Below are positions 17,862 through 26,374 of a stretch of 64,000 bases of DNA, one piece after another (position 1 is the stretch's first letter; each line of letters begins with the position of its first letter). The position numbers and the translations under genes were made by a program. Under the pieces are notes generated by a model. It ran no database searches. It was not told where the DNA came from and was given only the letters and a program-made list of their open reading frames with translations. Origin of the DNA: Halonotius aquaticus (GTDB lineage Archaea > Halobacteriota > Halobacteria > Halobacteriales > Haloferacaceae); NCBI RefSeq assembly GCF_003605575.1, contig NZ_QKNY01000003.1, forward strand, positions 62,001 through 126,000, written 5' to 3'.

Positions 17862-17916
17862 AGACTTGCGTCGTAAGCCGGAACCGTTGAATGGAGTCGC
17901 CCCTTTTGATCGACTA

Positions 17917-18369
17917 ATGACGCCCGGAATCTACGCACAGCGGTTCGACGACCTCGATACCGTCGTCCAACTCGGTGTCGCCAGCGGCCAGGTGATCGAT
18001 GTGTCGTTTCCGGAGACGGTTCCCGACGACGCCGCAACCGACCACGAAGTCTTCACGCTGATCGGCGACTATCTCGACGGTGATCGGCTCGCGCTGACCG
18101 ACGTCGAGATCGCCCTGACGGTGCCAACCGACCACCGGCAGGTGCTTGAGGCCCTCCAGAATGTCTCGGCTGGCAACACGGTGACCGTCTCGCGACTGGC
18201 ACGGCTGGCCGGAATGGATGAGGACAGCGAGGAAGACGCCGCAACTGTCCGAGACGCACTACAGGCAAACCCGGTGCCGCTGTTGATCCCGGATCACCGC
18301 GTCCATGACGCTCAGGGAGCGACGCCGACAGATGTTGCTGCGACGCTCCGCGATCTCGAAGACGACTAA
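17917..18369 (+). CDS. MGMT/alkyltransferase-like protein with Asp in place of the acceptor Cys
   Basis: The 150-residue protein resembles the C-terminal domain of O6-alkylguanine-DNA alkyltransferase: the HTH region with VTVSRLARLAGM and the active-site stretch PVPLLIPDHRV. Active MGMT has PCHR; here it is PDHR (codon GAT), so alkyl transfer to Cys is impossible. This makes it an ATL-like protein. Known ATLs bind alkylated DNA and mark it for excision repair, usually with Trp or Ala at that site; Asp is unusual. It is divergent from trpC with only 86 bp between starts, so the TGTAC array could also affect it. Confidence 0.75.
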   Translation: MTPGIYAQRFDDLDTVVQLGVASGQVIDVSFPETVPDDAATDHEVFTLIGDYLDGDRLALTDVEIALTVPTDHRQVLEALQNVSAGNTVTVSRLARLAGMDEDSEEDAATVRDALQANPVPLLIPDHRVHDAQGATPTDVAATLRDLEDD

Positions 18370-18403
18370 CGACAAAACAGCGACGGAGGTGGACTGTGAT
18401 CGG

Positions 18404-18742
18404 TTACTCGTCGACGTATCCGAGCAGGCGGATCGCCCCGTAGACAAATAGGGCTGCTCCCAGCGGCCCGTCAAACTCGAAGAGATTCGGCACGTCAAAC
18501 CCGACGAGAACACTGCCGAGCACCATCGCCGAGACTGGGATCGCCAGTTTGGCTTCGACCGGCTCGATCCGCTGGAGTGCAAACCAGACGAATGCGACGG
18601 TGCCACCGACCAAGGATAGAATCGACAAAAAGTGGCCCTCAGCGTTGCCGACGATGACAAAGAGGCTGCCGAAGGCGATGGCGACGGTTGCGGTCACCAA
18701 CGGGATGTCATCGGAGTCGATATCGACCGAGACTGCATCCAT
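18404..18742 (-). CDS. Small integral membrane protein, about four helices, 112 aa
   Basis: A short acidic N-terminus (VSVDIDSDD) is followed by about four hydrophobic helices (residues about 15-33, 40-57, 66-84 and 90-108). The length and topology suit a conserved haloarchaeal membrane protein of unknown function; no catalytic or transport motif is visible. It lies 51 bp downstream of lonB on the same strand and could be co-transcribed with it. That is interesting because LonB is itself membrane-bound, but a functional link is only a guess. Confidence 0.75.
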   Translation of the reverse strand: MDAVSVDIDSDDIPLVTATVAIAFGSLFVIVGNAEGHFLSILSLVGGTVAFVWFALQRIEPVEAKLAIPVSAMVLGSVLVGFDVPNLFEFDGPLGAALFVYGAIRLLGYVDE

Positions 18743-18793
18743 ACAGAACCCTCGAAAAACAGCGTCTTGAAACTCCCGCTCCCGGCAGCCCGC

Positions 18794-21049
18794 TTACTGC
18801 GGGCTGGGGCTGGAGGGGCCGGCGACGCTGCCGTCTTGCAGCGCCGAGCCGGTGATGTTTTTCAGTCGAGCGACCAGCGAGTCGGTCTCGGCTTCCCCTT
18901 CGAGCGCCACGTCAAGCACCTCGCTGATGTGGCTGACGGGGATGATCTCGACCATATCCTCGTACTCGTCTTCGATCATCACGTCTTGTTCGTTGGCCTG
19001 CGGGATGATGACGCGCTTGCAGCCGGCTTTGGCGGCGGCTTCGATCTTGTGGGTCACCCCACCGACCGGAAGCACGTCGCCGCGAACCGACAGCGAGCCG
19101 GTCATCGCCAGATCCTGGCTGACGCCGACACCCTCAAGCGCAGAGATCACGGCCGTCGCAACCGTGATCGACGCCGAGTCGCCGTCGACACCCTGTTGGC
19201 CGGTCTGGACGAACTGGATGTGAATATCCTTCTCCGAGATGTTCTCGTCGGAGAATTTCTTGATGATTGCCGAGACATTCTGCACCGACTCCTCGGCCAT
19301 CTCCTGGAGCTGGCCGGTGGCGATCACCTGCCCACCGCTTTGGGTGGGTGTGATCTCAGCCATCACCGGCAGCATGATCCCGGAGTCCTCGCCCATCACG
19401 GCGAGGCCGTTGACGCGGCCGACCTCGTAGCCATCGGAGACCTGGAGTTCGTAGTCCTTCCGTTTCTCGATGAACTCGTCGGCGAGCTGCTGTTCGATCG
19501 ATCGAGAGCGTTCTTTGGCCTGCAGGACGTGATCGCGGGTCGTGTACTCGGTGTCCTCGGCGCGAGCGATATCACCAGCGACGCGGACGAGCCCGCCAAG
19601 ATCACGGAAGTGCAGCGTGAGCTGTCCCTTCCGGCCAGCGCGTCGCCGCGCCTCAAGGACGACCTCCTCAATCGCCTCGGCTTCAAACGGCGGGAGGCGA
19701 CCGTCGTTAGCGACTTCTTGAGCCACGAAGCGCACGTACTTCTGGCGCATTTCAAGCGTGTCGTCGATGGTGTCGTCCATGTAGACCTCGTAGCCGTACC
19801 CCTTGATACGGGAGCGAAGTGCGGGGTGCATGTTCTCCATGGCATCAAGGTTGCCGGCGGCGATCATGATGAAGTCCGTCGGCACCGGCTCGGTCTGAAC
19901 CATCGCACCAGAGGAGCGTTCGCTCTGCCCCGTAATCGAGAACTCACCCTCCTGGATCGCAGTCATCAGCTTCTGTTGGCTGCGGATATCGAGGGTGTTG
20001 ATCTCGTCGACGAACAGCACGCCCTTGTTGGCTTTATGGATCGCCCCGGCCTCAACGCGGTCGTGAGAGGGCGTCTCCATGCCGCCGGACTGGAAGGGGT
20101 CGTGTCGCACGTCGCCCAACAGCGCGCCGGCGTGGGCACCGGTGGCGTCGCGGAACGGCGCGCTCGTGGTGTCGGCGTTGTTGACCAGTAGGTTCGGGAT
20201 CATCGCGTCGCCGCCACGGGAGGCATAGCGGAAGGCGAGATAGACGATCCCCGCGGCGAGAATCCCCAGCAGGATCTGGCCAGCGATGATGAGCGCGTAG
20301 CCCAACACGACGGCGATGATGATCCACATGAGGAAGGTACGCATCTGGTCGCGCTTGCGAGCCTCCTCCTTGTGGGCGTCGACGATCTGTTCACCCTTAC
20401 CCGCCGGCACCGTCCGCACCTTCGGCTTGTTGCCGTCGTCGGGGTTGTGGTAGATCAGGACATCCTGCAGTTCCTCTTTCGGGAGGAGTTCCGTCATCGC
20501 CTTCGCCAGCATGGACTTGCCGGTTCCTGGCGAGCCGATCATCATGACGTGTCGCCGCTGGCGGGCAGCTTTGATGATCACATCGCGGGCGTGTTCCTGG
20601 CCGATGACCTGGTCGACGAGGCGGTCGGGGATCTCGACGTCCTCGGTGCTGTCGATCAACAGCCCGCCAAGGAGGTCATCTTCATCCGGGTCGTCGGCGA
20701 CCGGCGCGCTGACCTCGACATCGCTGCCGAGTTCCTCGATCGTGCCCGCCGTCCCTTCGGTTTCGGCCGGTTCGTTGCCACGGGTGCGGTCTGTGTTAGG
20801 GTCGGAATCGAAGGCGTCCTCGTCGGCGATCGTCGGCCCGTCGTGATCCGGCCCCGTTGGTGGCCACTCATCCTCGCCGTCCTCGGAGTGGTCGCCGCCC
20901 TCGTCGGCGTCCGATCGCTCCTCGTGGTCGTCGTGCGGTCGATCGCCGGCCTCGCCGTCGGCGACCTCCTCGGAGTGCCCGGGCTCCGAGGCCGTCTCCT
21001 CGGCCTCCGTGTCGGGAGGCCCGTCGTCTGTGTCCGTGTTGTTGCTCAT
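18794..21049 (-). CDS. lonB: Archaeal Lon protease, LonB type, membrane-bound
   Basis: The 751-residue ATP-dependent protease starts with a very acidic low-complexity extension (about 1-125). The AAA domain follows with Walker A GSPGTGKS (about 172-179) interrupted by two transmembrane helices (about 235-280), the hallmark of LonB, then Walker [10 protein letters not shown]. The C-terminal protease domain has the Ser of the Ser-Lys dyad in [12 protein letters not shown] and the Lys in [10 protein letters not shown]. LonB is the main membrane-associated energy-dependent protease of haloarchaea and controls, among others, carotenoid synthesis enzymes. It is divergent from the NMN adenylyltransferase gene. 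Confidence 0.97.
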   Translation of the reverse strand: MSNNTDTDDGPPDTEAEETASEPGHSEEVADGEAGDRPHDDHEERSDADEGGDHSEDGEDEWPPTGPDHDGPTIADEDAFDSDPNTDRTRGNEPAETEGTAGTIEELGSDVEVSAPVADDPDEDDLLGGLLIDSTEDVEIPDRLVDQVIGQEHARDVIIKAARQRRHVMMIGSPGTGKSMLAKAMTELLPKEELQDVLIYHNPDDGNKPKVRTVPAGKGEQIVDAHKEEARKRDQMRTFLMWIIIAVVLGYALIIAGQILLGILAAGIVYLAFRYASRGGDAMIPNLLVNNADTTSAPFRDATGAHAGALLGDVRHDPFQSGGMETPSHDRVEAGAIHKANKGVLFVDEINTLDIRSQQKLMTAIQEGEFSITGQSERSSGAMVQTEPVPTDFIMIAAGNLDAMENMHPALRSRIKGYGYEVYMDDTIDDTLEMRQKYVRFVAQEVANDGRLPPFEAEAIEEVVLEARRRAGRKGQLTLHFRDLGGLVRVAGDIARAEDTEYTTRDHVLQAKERSRSIEQQLADEFIEKRKDYELQVSDGYEVGRVNGLAVMGEDSGIMLPVMAEITPTQSGGQVIATGQLQEMAEESVQNVSAIIKKFSDENISEKDIHIQFVQTGQQGVDGDSASITVATAVISALEGVGVSQDLAMTGSLSVRGDVLPVGGVTHKIEAAAKAGCKRVIIPQANEQDVMIEDEYEDMVEIIPVSHISEVLDVALEGEAETDSLVARLKNITGSALQDGSVAGPSSPSPQ

Positions 21050-21185
21050 AGAACGGGTTCGCTACGCGAATAGACGGCTCGGCGACTGATATACTTTCTC
21101 CCCTTGTGAAAAATCGTCAGTATGCATAATTACGGTGGTAGCAGCCCGCTACCGTTCGTCTGCGATTCCGCCAGCGACTCGCCGT

Positions 21186-21195
21186 GCTTATAAAG
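21186..21195 (+). promoter_or_regulatory. TATA box of the NMN adenylyltransferase gene
   Basis: The sequence gcttataaag is an excellent archaeal TATA element, centred about 26 nt before ATG 21217. That spacing puts transcription start at or next to the ATG, so the mRNA is expected to be leaderless. It also decides the start codon of the gene against the in-frame ATA/TTA region upstream. Confidence 0.7.
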
Positions 21196-21216
21196 GGCGA
21201 CGTGATAGCGTGTGGT

Positions 21217-21735
21217 ATGCGGGGATTCTACATCGGCCGGTTTCAACCGTACCATGCGGGTCATCACCACATGGTCGAGGAGATCGCCGAGCAGGTCGAC
21301 GAACTGGTGTTAGGGATCGGCTCGGCGGGGGACTCCCACACCCCACGCAATCCGTTTACCGCCGGCGAACGCGTCATGATGGTCACCAAATCCGTCGCCG
21401 AGTTCGATATCCCAACCTACGTCGTCCCAATCGAGGATCTCGACCGCAACTCGGTGTGGGTCAGCCACGTCCAGAGCATGTCGCCGGCCTTCGATGTCGC
21501 CTTCTCGAACAATCCGCTGGTGATCCGGCTGTTTGAGGAAGCCGGCGTCGAGGTGCGACAATCCCCGATGTTCCGCCGGGAGATCCTGGAAGGCTCAGAA
21601 CTCCGAGAGCGCATGATCGACGGCGAGGACTGGGACTCGTTAGTCCCTGATCCGGCGGCAGCCGTCATCAAGGAGATCGGCGGCGTCGAGCGCATCCAGC
21701 AGGTCAGCGACACCGACGGCGCGGGCGACACCTAA
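21217..21735 (+). CDS. Nicotinamide-nucleotide adenylyltransferase
   Basis: The 172-residue archaeal NMNAT makes NAD from NMN and ATP. The nucleotidyltransferase motif GRFQPYHAGHHHM (HxGH type, about 7-19) is at the N-terminus, and GSAGDSHTPRNPFTAGER follows, with the FTAGER signature of archaeal members. The ISSTxxR-type C-terminal motif of bacterial enzymes is replaced by FRREILEGSELRERM, as usual in archaea. The next gene, a SAM hydrolase, starts 11 bp later, so they probably form an operon. Confidence 0.94.
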   Translation: MRGFYIGRFQPYHAGHHHMVEEIAEQVDELVLGIGSAGDSHTPRNPFTAGERVMMVTKSVAEFDIPTYVVPIEDLDRNSVWVSHVQSMSPAFDVAFSNNPLVIRLFEEAGVEVRQSPMFRREILEGSELRERMIDGEDWDSLVPDPAAAVIKEIGGVERIQQVSDTDGAGDT

Positions 21736-21745
21736 GGGCCGACCG

Positions 21746-22543
21746 ATGCTTACGCTTGCCTCTGATTTTGGCAGCCCCTATCCGGCGGCGATGAAAGGCG
21801 TCATCTGCTCGCGGACAGACGCCCGCCTCGTCGATATCGCCCACGATCTCCCACGACAGGATCCCCGTGCGGCGGCCTTCTGGCTGCGGGAGACGATCCC
21901 GTGGTTTCCACCCGCTGTCCATCTCGCGGTTGTCGACCCCGGTGTCGGCACCGATCGCCGCGCGATCGCGGTTCGCGTCGGCGACCACGCGATCGTCGCC
22001 CCCGACAACGGGCTGGCCCGGCCGGTCGTGCGACGACTCCGGGAGCCGACAGCCGCGGGCGACCCAGCCGCCGCAGAGCCGACCGTCGAGGCCTTCGAGA
22101 TCACCGTCGAGACGCCGGCGTCATCGACGTTCCACGGGCGAGATGTCTTCGCGCCCGCGGCCGGTGAGATTCATGCTGTCGGCGTCGACGCCATGGCCGA
22201 CCTCGGGATGCTTAGCCGGATCGATCTCGATTCCTGTGTCGACATCGAGTTTCCGACCCCCACTGTCGACGGTGGAACGATCCACGGCGAGGTGCTCGTT
22301 GTCGACGACTTCGGCAACGTGATCACGAACATTCCGGGCGACGAGCTCGCCGACGTCGAGACGGTTGGAATCGACGGCACAAGCGTTCCGGTCGTCGAAA
22401 CATTCGACCATGTTGACCGCGGTGAGACGCTGGTCACTGTCGGGAGTCACGGCTACGTCGAATGTGACGTGAATCACGGCCGTGGCGACGAGGCCTTCGG
22501 ACTCGCTGTGGGCGATGCAGTCCGGCTCTCGCACGGCCGCTAA
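21746..22543 (+). CDS. SAM hydroxide adenosyltransferase (DUF62 family)
   Basis: The 265-residue enzyme splits S-adenosylmethionine with hydroxide to adenosine and methionine; it is a relative of fluorinase and chlorinase. Seen: N-terminal LASDFGSPYPAAMKG, central VVDPGVGTDRR, VAPDNGLARP and STFHGRDVFAPAA, then a C-terminal beta-rich domain with VVDDFGNVITNIP. These are the conserved blocks of the family. The fluorinase halide-site loop is not evident, so hydrolysis is the likely activity. It lies in an apparent operon with NMNAT and is convergent with the histidine kinase, with 6 bp between. Confidence 0.88.
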   Translation: MLTLASDFGSPYPAAMKGVICSRTDARLVDIAHDLPRQDPRAAAFWLRETIPWFPPAVHLAVVDPGVGTDRRAIAVRVGDHAIVAPDNGLARPVVRRLREPTAAGDPAAAEPTVEAFEITVETPASSTFHGRDVFAPAAGEIHAVGVDAMADLGMLSRIDLDSCVDIEFPTPTVDGGTIHGEVLVVDDFGNVITNIPGDELADVETVGIDGTSVPVVETFDHVDRGETLVTVGSHGYVECDVNHGRGDEAFGLAVGDAVRLSHGR

Positions 22544-22549
22544 CGACTC

Positions 22550-24730
22550 CTATTCGTCAACCGGCACTCGCGGCAGTGTCAACACCATCTGGGTACCGAT
22601 ATCGCTTCCTTCAATTCGAACTTCCCCACCAAGCAGTGAGACTGTCCAGTGGACGAGCCAGAGGCCAAGCCCGCTACCGTGTTGGAGTTGTGTCTCCTCA
22701 CCCTGTTCGATCGCTCGCCACTCGTGTTCCGGAACCCCGAGGCCGTTGTCGGTGACCGTGATCTCAACCCACTCCTCGCTACGGTCGGCGGCTGGCGTGG
22801 CCGTCACGGTGATCGCTGGTATCGTCTCGTCGTTGTAACTGAGCGTGGTCGTTAACAACTCCTCAAGTGCCACCCGGAGGCGGCTATCGGCGCGCACCGC
22901 CAGTGCCCCCGAGAGCTCGGTTTTGATCGTCGCCTCAGGATGAGCTTCCTCGAACTCGGCGGTCACCGCCTCAAAGAGGTCGTCGATCGGATAGCGGGCA
23001 TCGCTCGGTGGTTCCTGTTCGAACAGCGACCGCACCGTCGATGCCTTCTCGCTGAGTGCCGCAAGCTCCGTCGCGCGCTCCTCGATCGCATCAACAAACC
23101 AGCGGGCCTCCTCGTCGGCGACCTGCTCGGCCAGCAGTGTCGCGTTGCCCTCGATGACATTGATCCCGTTGCGAAGATTGTGGCGGAGAATGCGGTTGAG
23201 CACCGACAGCTGTTGCTCCCGAAGTTGGCGGTCGGTCACATCGGCCTCGATGGCGACAAAGTGGGTGATATCGCCGACGCTGTTTGTGATCGGCGAGATC
23301 TCCTGTTCGACGTGGTAGAGTTCGCCGGATTTTCGCTGGTTGACCAGCTCCGCCTCCCACGTGTCACCGTCAAGAATCGTCTCCCAGAGCTCCTCGTAGA
23401 ATTCCTCTGACTGTTTCCCTGAGGCAAACAGGTTTGGATTTTTATCGACAACCTCCTCGTAACTATACCCGGTTTGGAACTCGAAGGCCGGGTTGACGTA
23501 TTTGATGTCGCCGGTGCGATCGGTGATCACGACAGCACTCCCGACATTTTCGACAGCCCGGCGGAACAGCTGCAGATCCTGTTCGCGTTCCTTGCGCTCG
23601 GTGACATCTTCTTGGAACCCGATGTAGTTGACAACCTCACCGTCATCGTCGCGGACGGGGGCGATCGTCACCCGGTTCCAAAACGGCGTGCCGTCCTTCC
23701 GGTAGTTCCGGAGTTCGACGCTGACGGGCTCCTCGTTGTCGATCGCTTCCCGCATCTCGGCGACCGGCTCCTCGCGGGTGCCCGGCCCCTGGAGATACCG
23801 ACAGTTTCGGCCGATCCCCTCCGACTTGCTGTACCCGGTTAGTTCCGTGTAGCCGTCGTTGACGTAGACAAGCGGATTGTCCGGCTGGGATGGATCGCTG
23901 ATCGTGATGCCGATTGGCGCGCCATCGATCGCCTGTGTTTTGAGCTCTAACTCCTCCTGGTAGGCTTTCCGCTCGGTGATGTCACGGATCGACAGCAAGA
24001 TCGACGGGTCGTCGCTGGTCTCAAAGGTGGTCGCCGAGATCTCGATCGCCCGCTCCTCGCCGGCTTTCGTCCGGCAGGTGAGCTCGTCTGTCCACGCATC
24101 GCCGGTGGCGATGATATCTTCGAAAAACGACGCAAGCGTGTCCGGCTGGTCGGGGGCAAACAGTTCAGACGGCTCTGTTTCGAGGATCGTCGCCCGCGAG
24201 TAGCCAAGCAGGTCGCTGGCGGCGGGGTTGCAGGCGGTAATAAACAGTGACTCCGCATCGAGAACGAATGTTGCGTCGTTGGTCGCCTCAAAGAGCCGTT
24301 CGAATCGAGTCTGAATGTCGGCGTACCGCTGGGTGAGTTCGGCGGACTGTCGGCGGCGGACAAGGAGGTTTTCGAGCCGGCGGTACAGCGTCTCCCGATC
24401 AATCGGGGCGGTGACGACCTCATCGATCAACGGCGGGCTATCGTCACCGTTGTCGGCACCCAACTGCGGTGCTGTCTCAGCAGCTTGCTCTCGCCGGAGC
24501 AACAACACCGGCTGAAAGGTTGGATCTAATTCGGCTTTCTGGGCTTCAATCGCCTCGCTGTAGGCTGGCAGGCTGCGATCATCAACGAGATAACAGTCGA
24601 CGGCCCGCAGTTCGTCGTCGATGACAACATCGTATTGTTCGCTGAGCATCGACCGGATCGCTTCGCGGTCGGCCTCGTTGGCGACGATGAGTTGGAGCCG
24701 ATCGACTGCGTCGGGATGGCCGTCACGCAT
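22550..24730 (-). CDS. Multi-PAS sensor histidine kinase
   Basis: The 726-residue cytoplasmic kinase has no transmembrane segment. Its layout is an N-terminal receiver-like or domain-X region of about 110 residues, without a clear phospho-Asp set; three PAS/PAC units (about 145-265, 270-390, 395-515); a HisKA-like RHNLRNGINVIEGN with the phospho-His; and an HATPase with DNGLGVP and GSGLGLWLVHW. The second PAS carries GRNCRYLQGPGTRE, the Cys motif of LOV-type flavin domains (NCRFLQ), so it may sense blue light. Start chosen at ATG 24730, which overlaps the kaiC stop by 8 bp; the two are translationally coupled. Confidence 0.9.
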   Translation of the reverse strand: MRDGHPDAVDRLQLIVANEADREAIRSMLSEQYDVVIDDELRAVDCYLVDDRSLPAYSEAIEAQKAELDPTFQPVLLLRREQAAETAPQLGADNGDDSPPLIDEVVTAPIDRETLYRRLENLLVRRRQSAELTQRYADIQTRFERLFEATNDATFVLDAESLFITACNPAASDLLGYSRATILETEPSELFAPDQPDTLASFFEDIIATGDAWTDELTCRTKAGEERAIEISATTFETSDDPSILLSIRDITERKAYQEELELKTQAIDGAPIGITISDPSQPDNPLVYVNDGYTELTGYSKSEGIGRNCRYLQGPGTREEPVAEMREAIDNEEPVSVELRNYRKDGTPFWNRVTIAPVRDDDGEVVNYIGFQEDVTERKEREQDLQLFRRAVENVGSAVVITDRTGDIKYVNPAFEFQTGYSYEEVVDKNPNLFASGKQSEEFYEELWETILDGDTWEAELVNQRKSGELYHVEQEISPITNSVGDITHFVAIEADVTDRQLREQQLSVLNRILRHNLRNGINVIEGNATLLAEQVADEEARWFVDAIEERATELAALSEKASTVRSLFEQEPPSDARYPIDDLFEAVTAEFEEAHPEATIKTELSGALAVRADSRLRVALEELLTTTLSYNDETIPAITVTATPAADRSEEWVEITVTDNGLGVPEHEWRAIEQGEETQLQHGSGLGLWLVHWTVSLLGGEVRIEGSDIGTQMVLTLPRVPVDE

Positions 24731-26222
24731 CGTCGCGTCTCTCCGCCCGGTGGCCGGTGCCCTGCATGATCCCGTGGACGTTCTCGAAGGGGCCGGTGAT
24801 CTGAAGGCCCTCGTCGCTGACGATCGCAAACCGGTGGAAACGGCTGTCGAAATCGCCGAGCCGCTTTTTCAGCACGCCGATCGCCCGCTGGAGTTCGCCG
24901 TCGACCTCGACATACGAGAGGAACACGATGTTGTCGGCGATGTAGCTGGTGTTCGTGCTTGTTGCCTCCGGAAACCCGGTCAGTGCATTGGATTCGTCGG
25001 TGATGATCGTCGCCACGTTGTGGTTTTTGAGCACCCGTGTGAGCCCGTGAAGTCGGCGGACAAGTCGCTGATCGTCGCCCTGCAAGGAGATCTTGTAGCC
25101 AGCGAGCCCATCGATGAAGACGGCAGCCGGATCGTGCGTTTCGACCTCGTTGACGACGTATTGGCCGAACTCTTCGGCCGACCGCACCAAGGGTTCGACC
25201 TCGGTAAGATGGAGCTGACCCGTCTCCAGAAGCTCAGAAACTGGGATCCCGAGGTTCTTACACCGGTAGGTGAACTGGTCGATCGACTCCTCAAAGAGAT
25301 AGCCGAGAGCGGTTCTGCCGTCGGCAGCGAGCCCCGACAGCATCTGCGCACCGGTTGTCGATTTGCCGATCCCGGTTGGCCCAGAGATAAACGACACCGC
25401 GCCGCGTTCGATCCCGCCGCCGAGCAGCGAATCCAACGTCTCGTGGCCGGTCGTGATCAGTGTCGGATCGAAGGTTCGGTCGTCGTGGTCGGGGATCGTC
25501 TGTGGGTAGATCTCGATGCCGTCGTCGCGGATTTCGAGGCCGTGGGTGCCGTCGACCTGCCCGAGACCACGGTGTTTGGGGACGGCGATGCGGCGTTCGC
25601 TCTCATCCAGATAGAGGTTGACCACGCCGTCGCTGAGCGACTCGAAGTCGTCGTAGCTGCTGCCGTGGGGGACGCCGCGGCTAACCGTCCGTGTAGCAAC
25701 AGTTGTCACCCGCCGATCCCGGAGAAACCGGATCAGCGATTGGAGGCGTTTGCGGTACTGGTATTCGTCGCGTTCGACGTACTGCAGTTGGGTGATCGGA
25801 TCGATCAGGAGGCGTTCGGGATCGACCGACTCGATGACCTCCTTGATATCCTTGGTGAAACGTTCGGACTCAACCTCGGCGGTTTCGACGAGATCATAGG
25901 AGATGTCCTCGGCGAAAAAGTCGGTGCCCGGCCCGATGTCGAGGAACTCGGCGTCGCTGATATCGACAGACAGCTGGGCGGCGTTGAGCACGATGTCGGC
26001 CTTCGATTCCTCGCCGTGGATGTAGACGACAGTGTCGCCGTTCTCAATGCCGGTTTCGAGAAAGTGCTGGCCGAGCAACGACTTGCCGGTGCCGGAGACG
26101 CCCTGGACAAGGTAGGTACGACCCCGAATGTACCCGCCGTTCAGGAGTTTGTCGAGCTCGGCGATGCCGGTGCTGATCGGCTCGATATCGTACTCGTCGG
26201 CGGTTGCTGTCTCATCTGTCAT
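24723..26222 (-). CDS. KaiC-like double RecA-domain ATPase
   Basis: The 499-residue protein has two RecA/KaiC domains: the first with Walker A GVSGTGKS (about 42) and the second with GPTGIGKS (about 285). Walker B-like strands are RLLIDPITQL and AVFIDGLAGY. Length equals cyanobacterial KaiC, but no KaiA or KaiB is nearby. In haloarchaea KaiC homologues are linked to light-dark behaviour and signalling rather than a proven clock. It sits directly upstream of, and overlaps, a kinase with a LOV-like PAS domain. That pairing suggests a light- or redox-input module, with the histidine kinase acting on or with KaiC. Confidence 0.92.
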   Translation of the reverse strand: MTDETATADEYDIEPISTGIAELDKLLNGGYIRGRTYLVQGVSGTGKSLLGQHFLETGIENGDTVVYIHGEESKADIVLNAAQLSVDISDAEFLDIGPGTDFFAEDISYDLVETAEVESERFTKDIKEVIESVDPERLLIDPITQLQYVERDEYQYRKRLQSLIRFLRDRRVTTVATRTVSRGVPHGSSYDDFESLSDGVVNLYLDESERRIAVPKHRGLGQVDGTHGLEIRDDGIEIYPQTIPDHDDRTFDPTLITTGHETLDSLLGGGIERGAVSFISGPTGIGKSTTGAQMLSGLAADGRTALGYLFEESIDQFTYRCKNLGIPVSELLETGQLHLTEVEPLVRSAEEFGQYVVNEVETHDPAAVFIDGLAGYKISLQGDDQRLVRRLHGLTRVLKNHNVATIITDESNALTGFPEATSTNTSYIADNIVFLSYVEVDGELQRAIGVLKKRLGDFDSRFHRFAIVSDEGLQITGPFENVHGIMQGTGHRAERRDDA

Positions 26223-26374
26223 TGTGTGGTACGCCGTGTCAGGTAGCTCGTGCTCGTGGTGATTTACCTACTGCACCGCGCTTGGTATACAATGCCGCCG
26301 TATTCACTTAAACATGTGCAAGCCAAAAAAGACGGACCCAACCGTGACCGCCATCGGGGCGGCAGCGAGCGTCG

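Noticed and set aside
18794-18900. Possible inverted repeat at the 3' end of lonB (ctcccgctcccggcag...gcgggctggggctgg)
   Set aside because: Arms pair imperfectly and no T tract follows; no support for a terminator.
18632-20191. 519-codon plus-strand frame over lonB
   Set aside because: Antisense shadow of the LonB protease, which has complete catalytic motifs on the minus strand.
24621-26246. 541-codon plus-strand frame over the kaiC-like gene
   Set aside because: Antisense shadow; both Walker motifs are on the minus strand.
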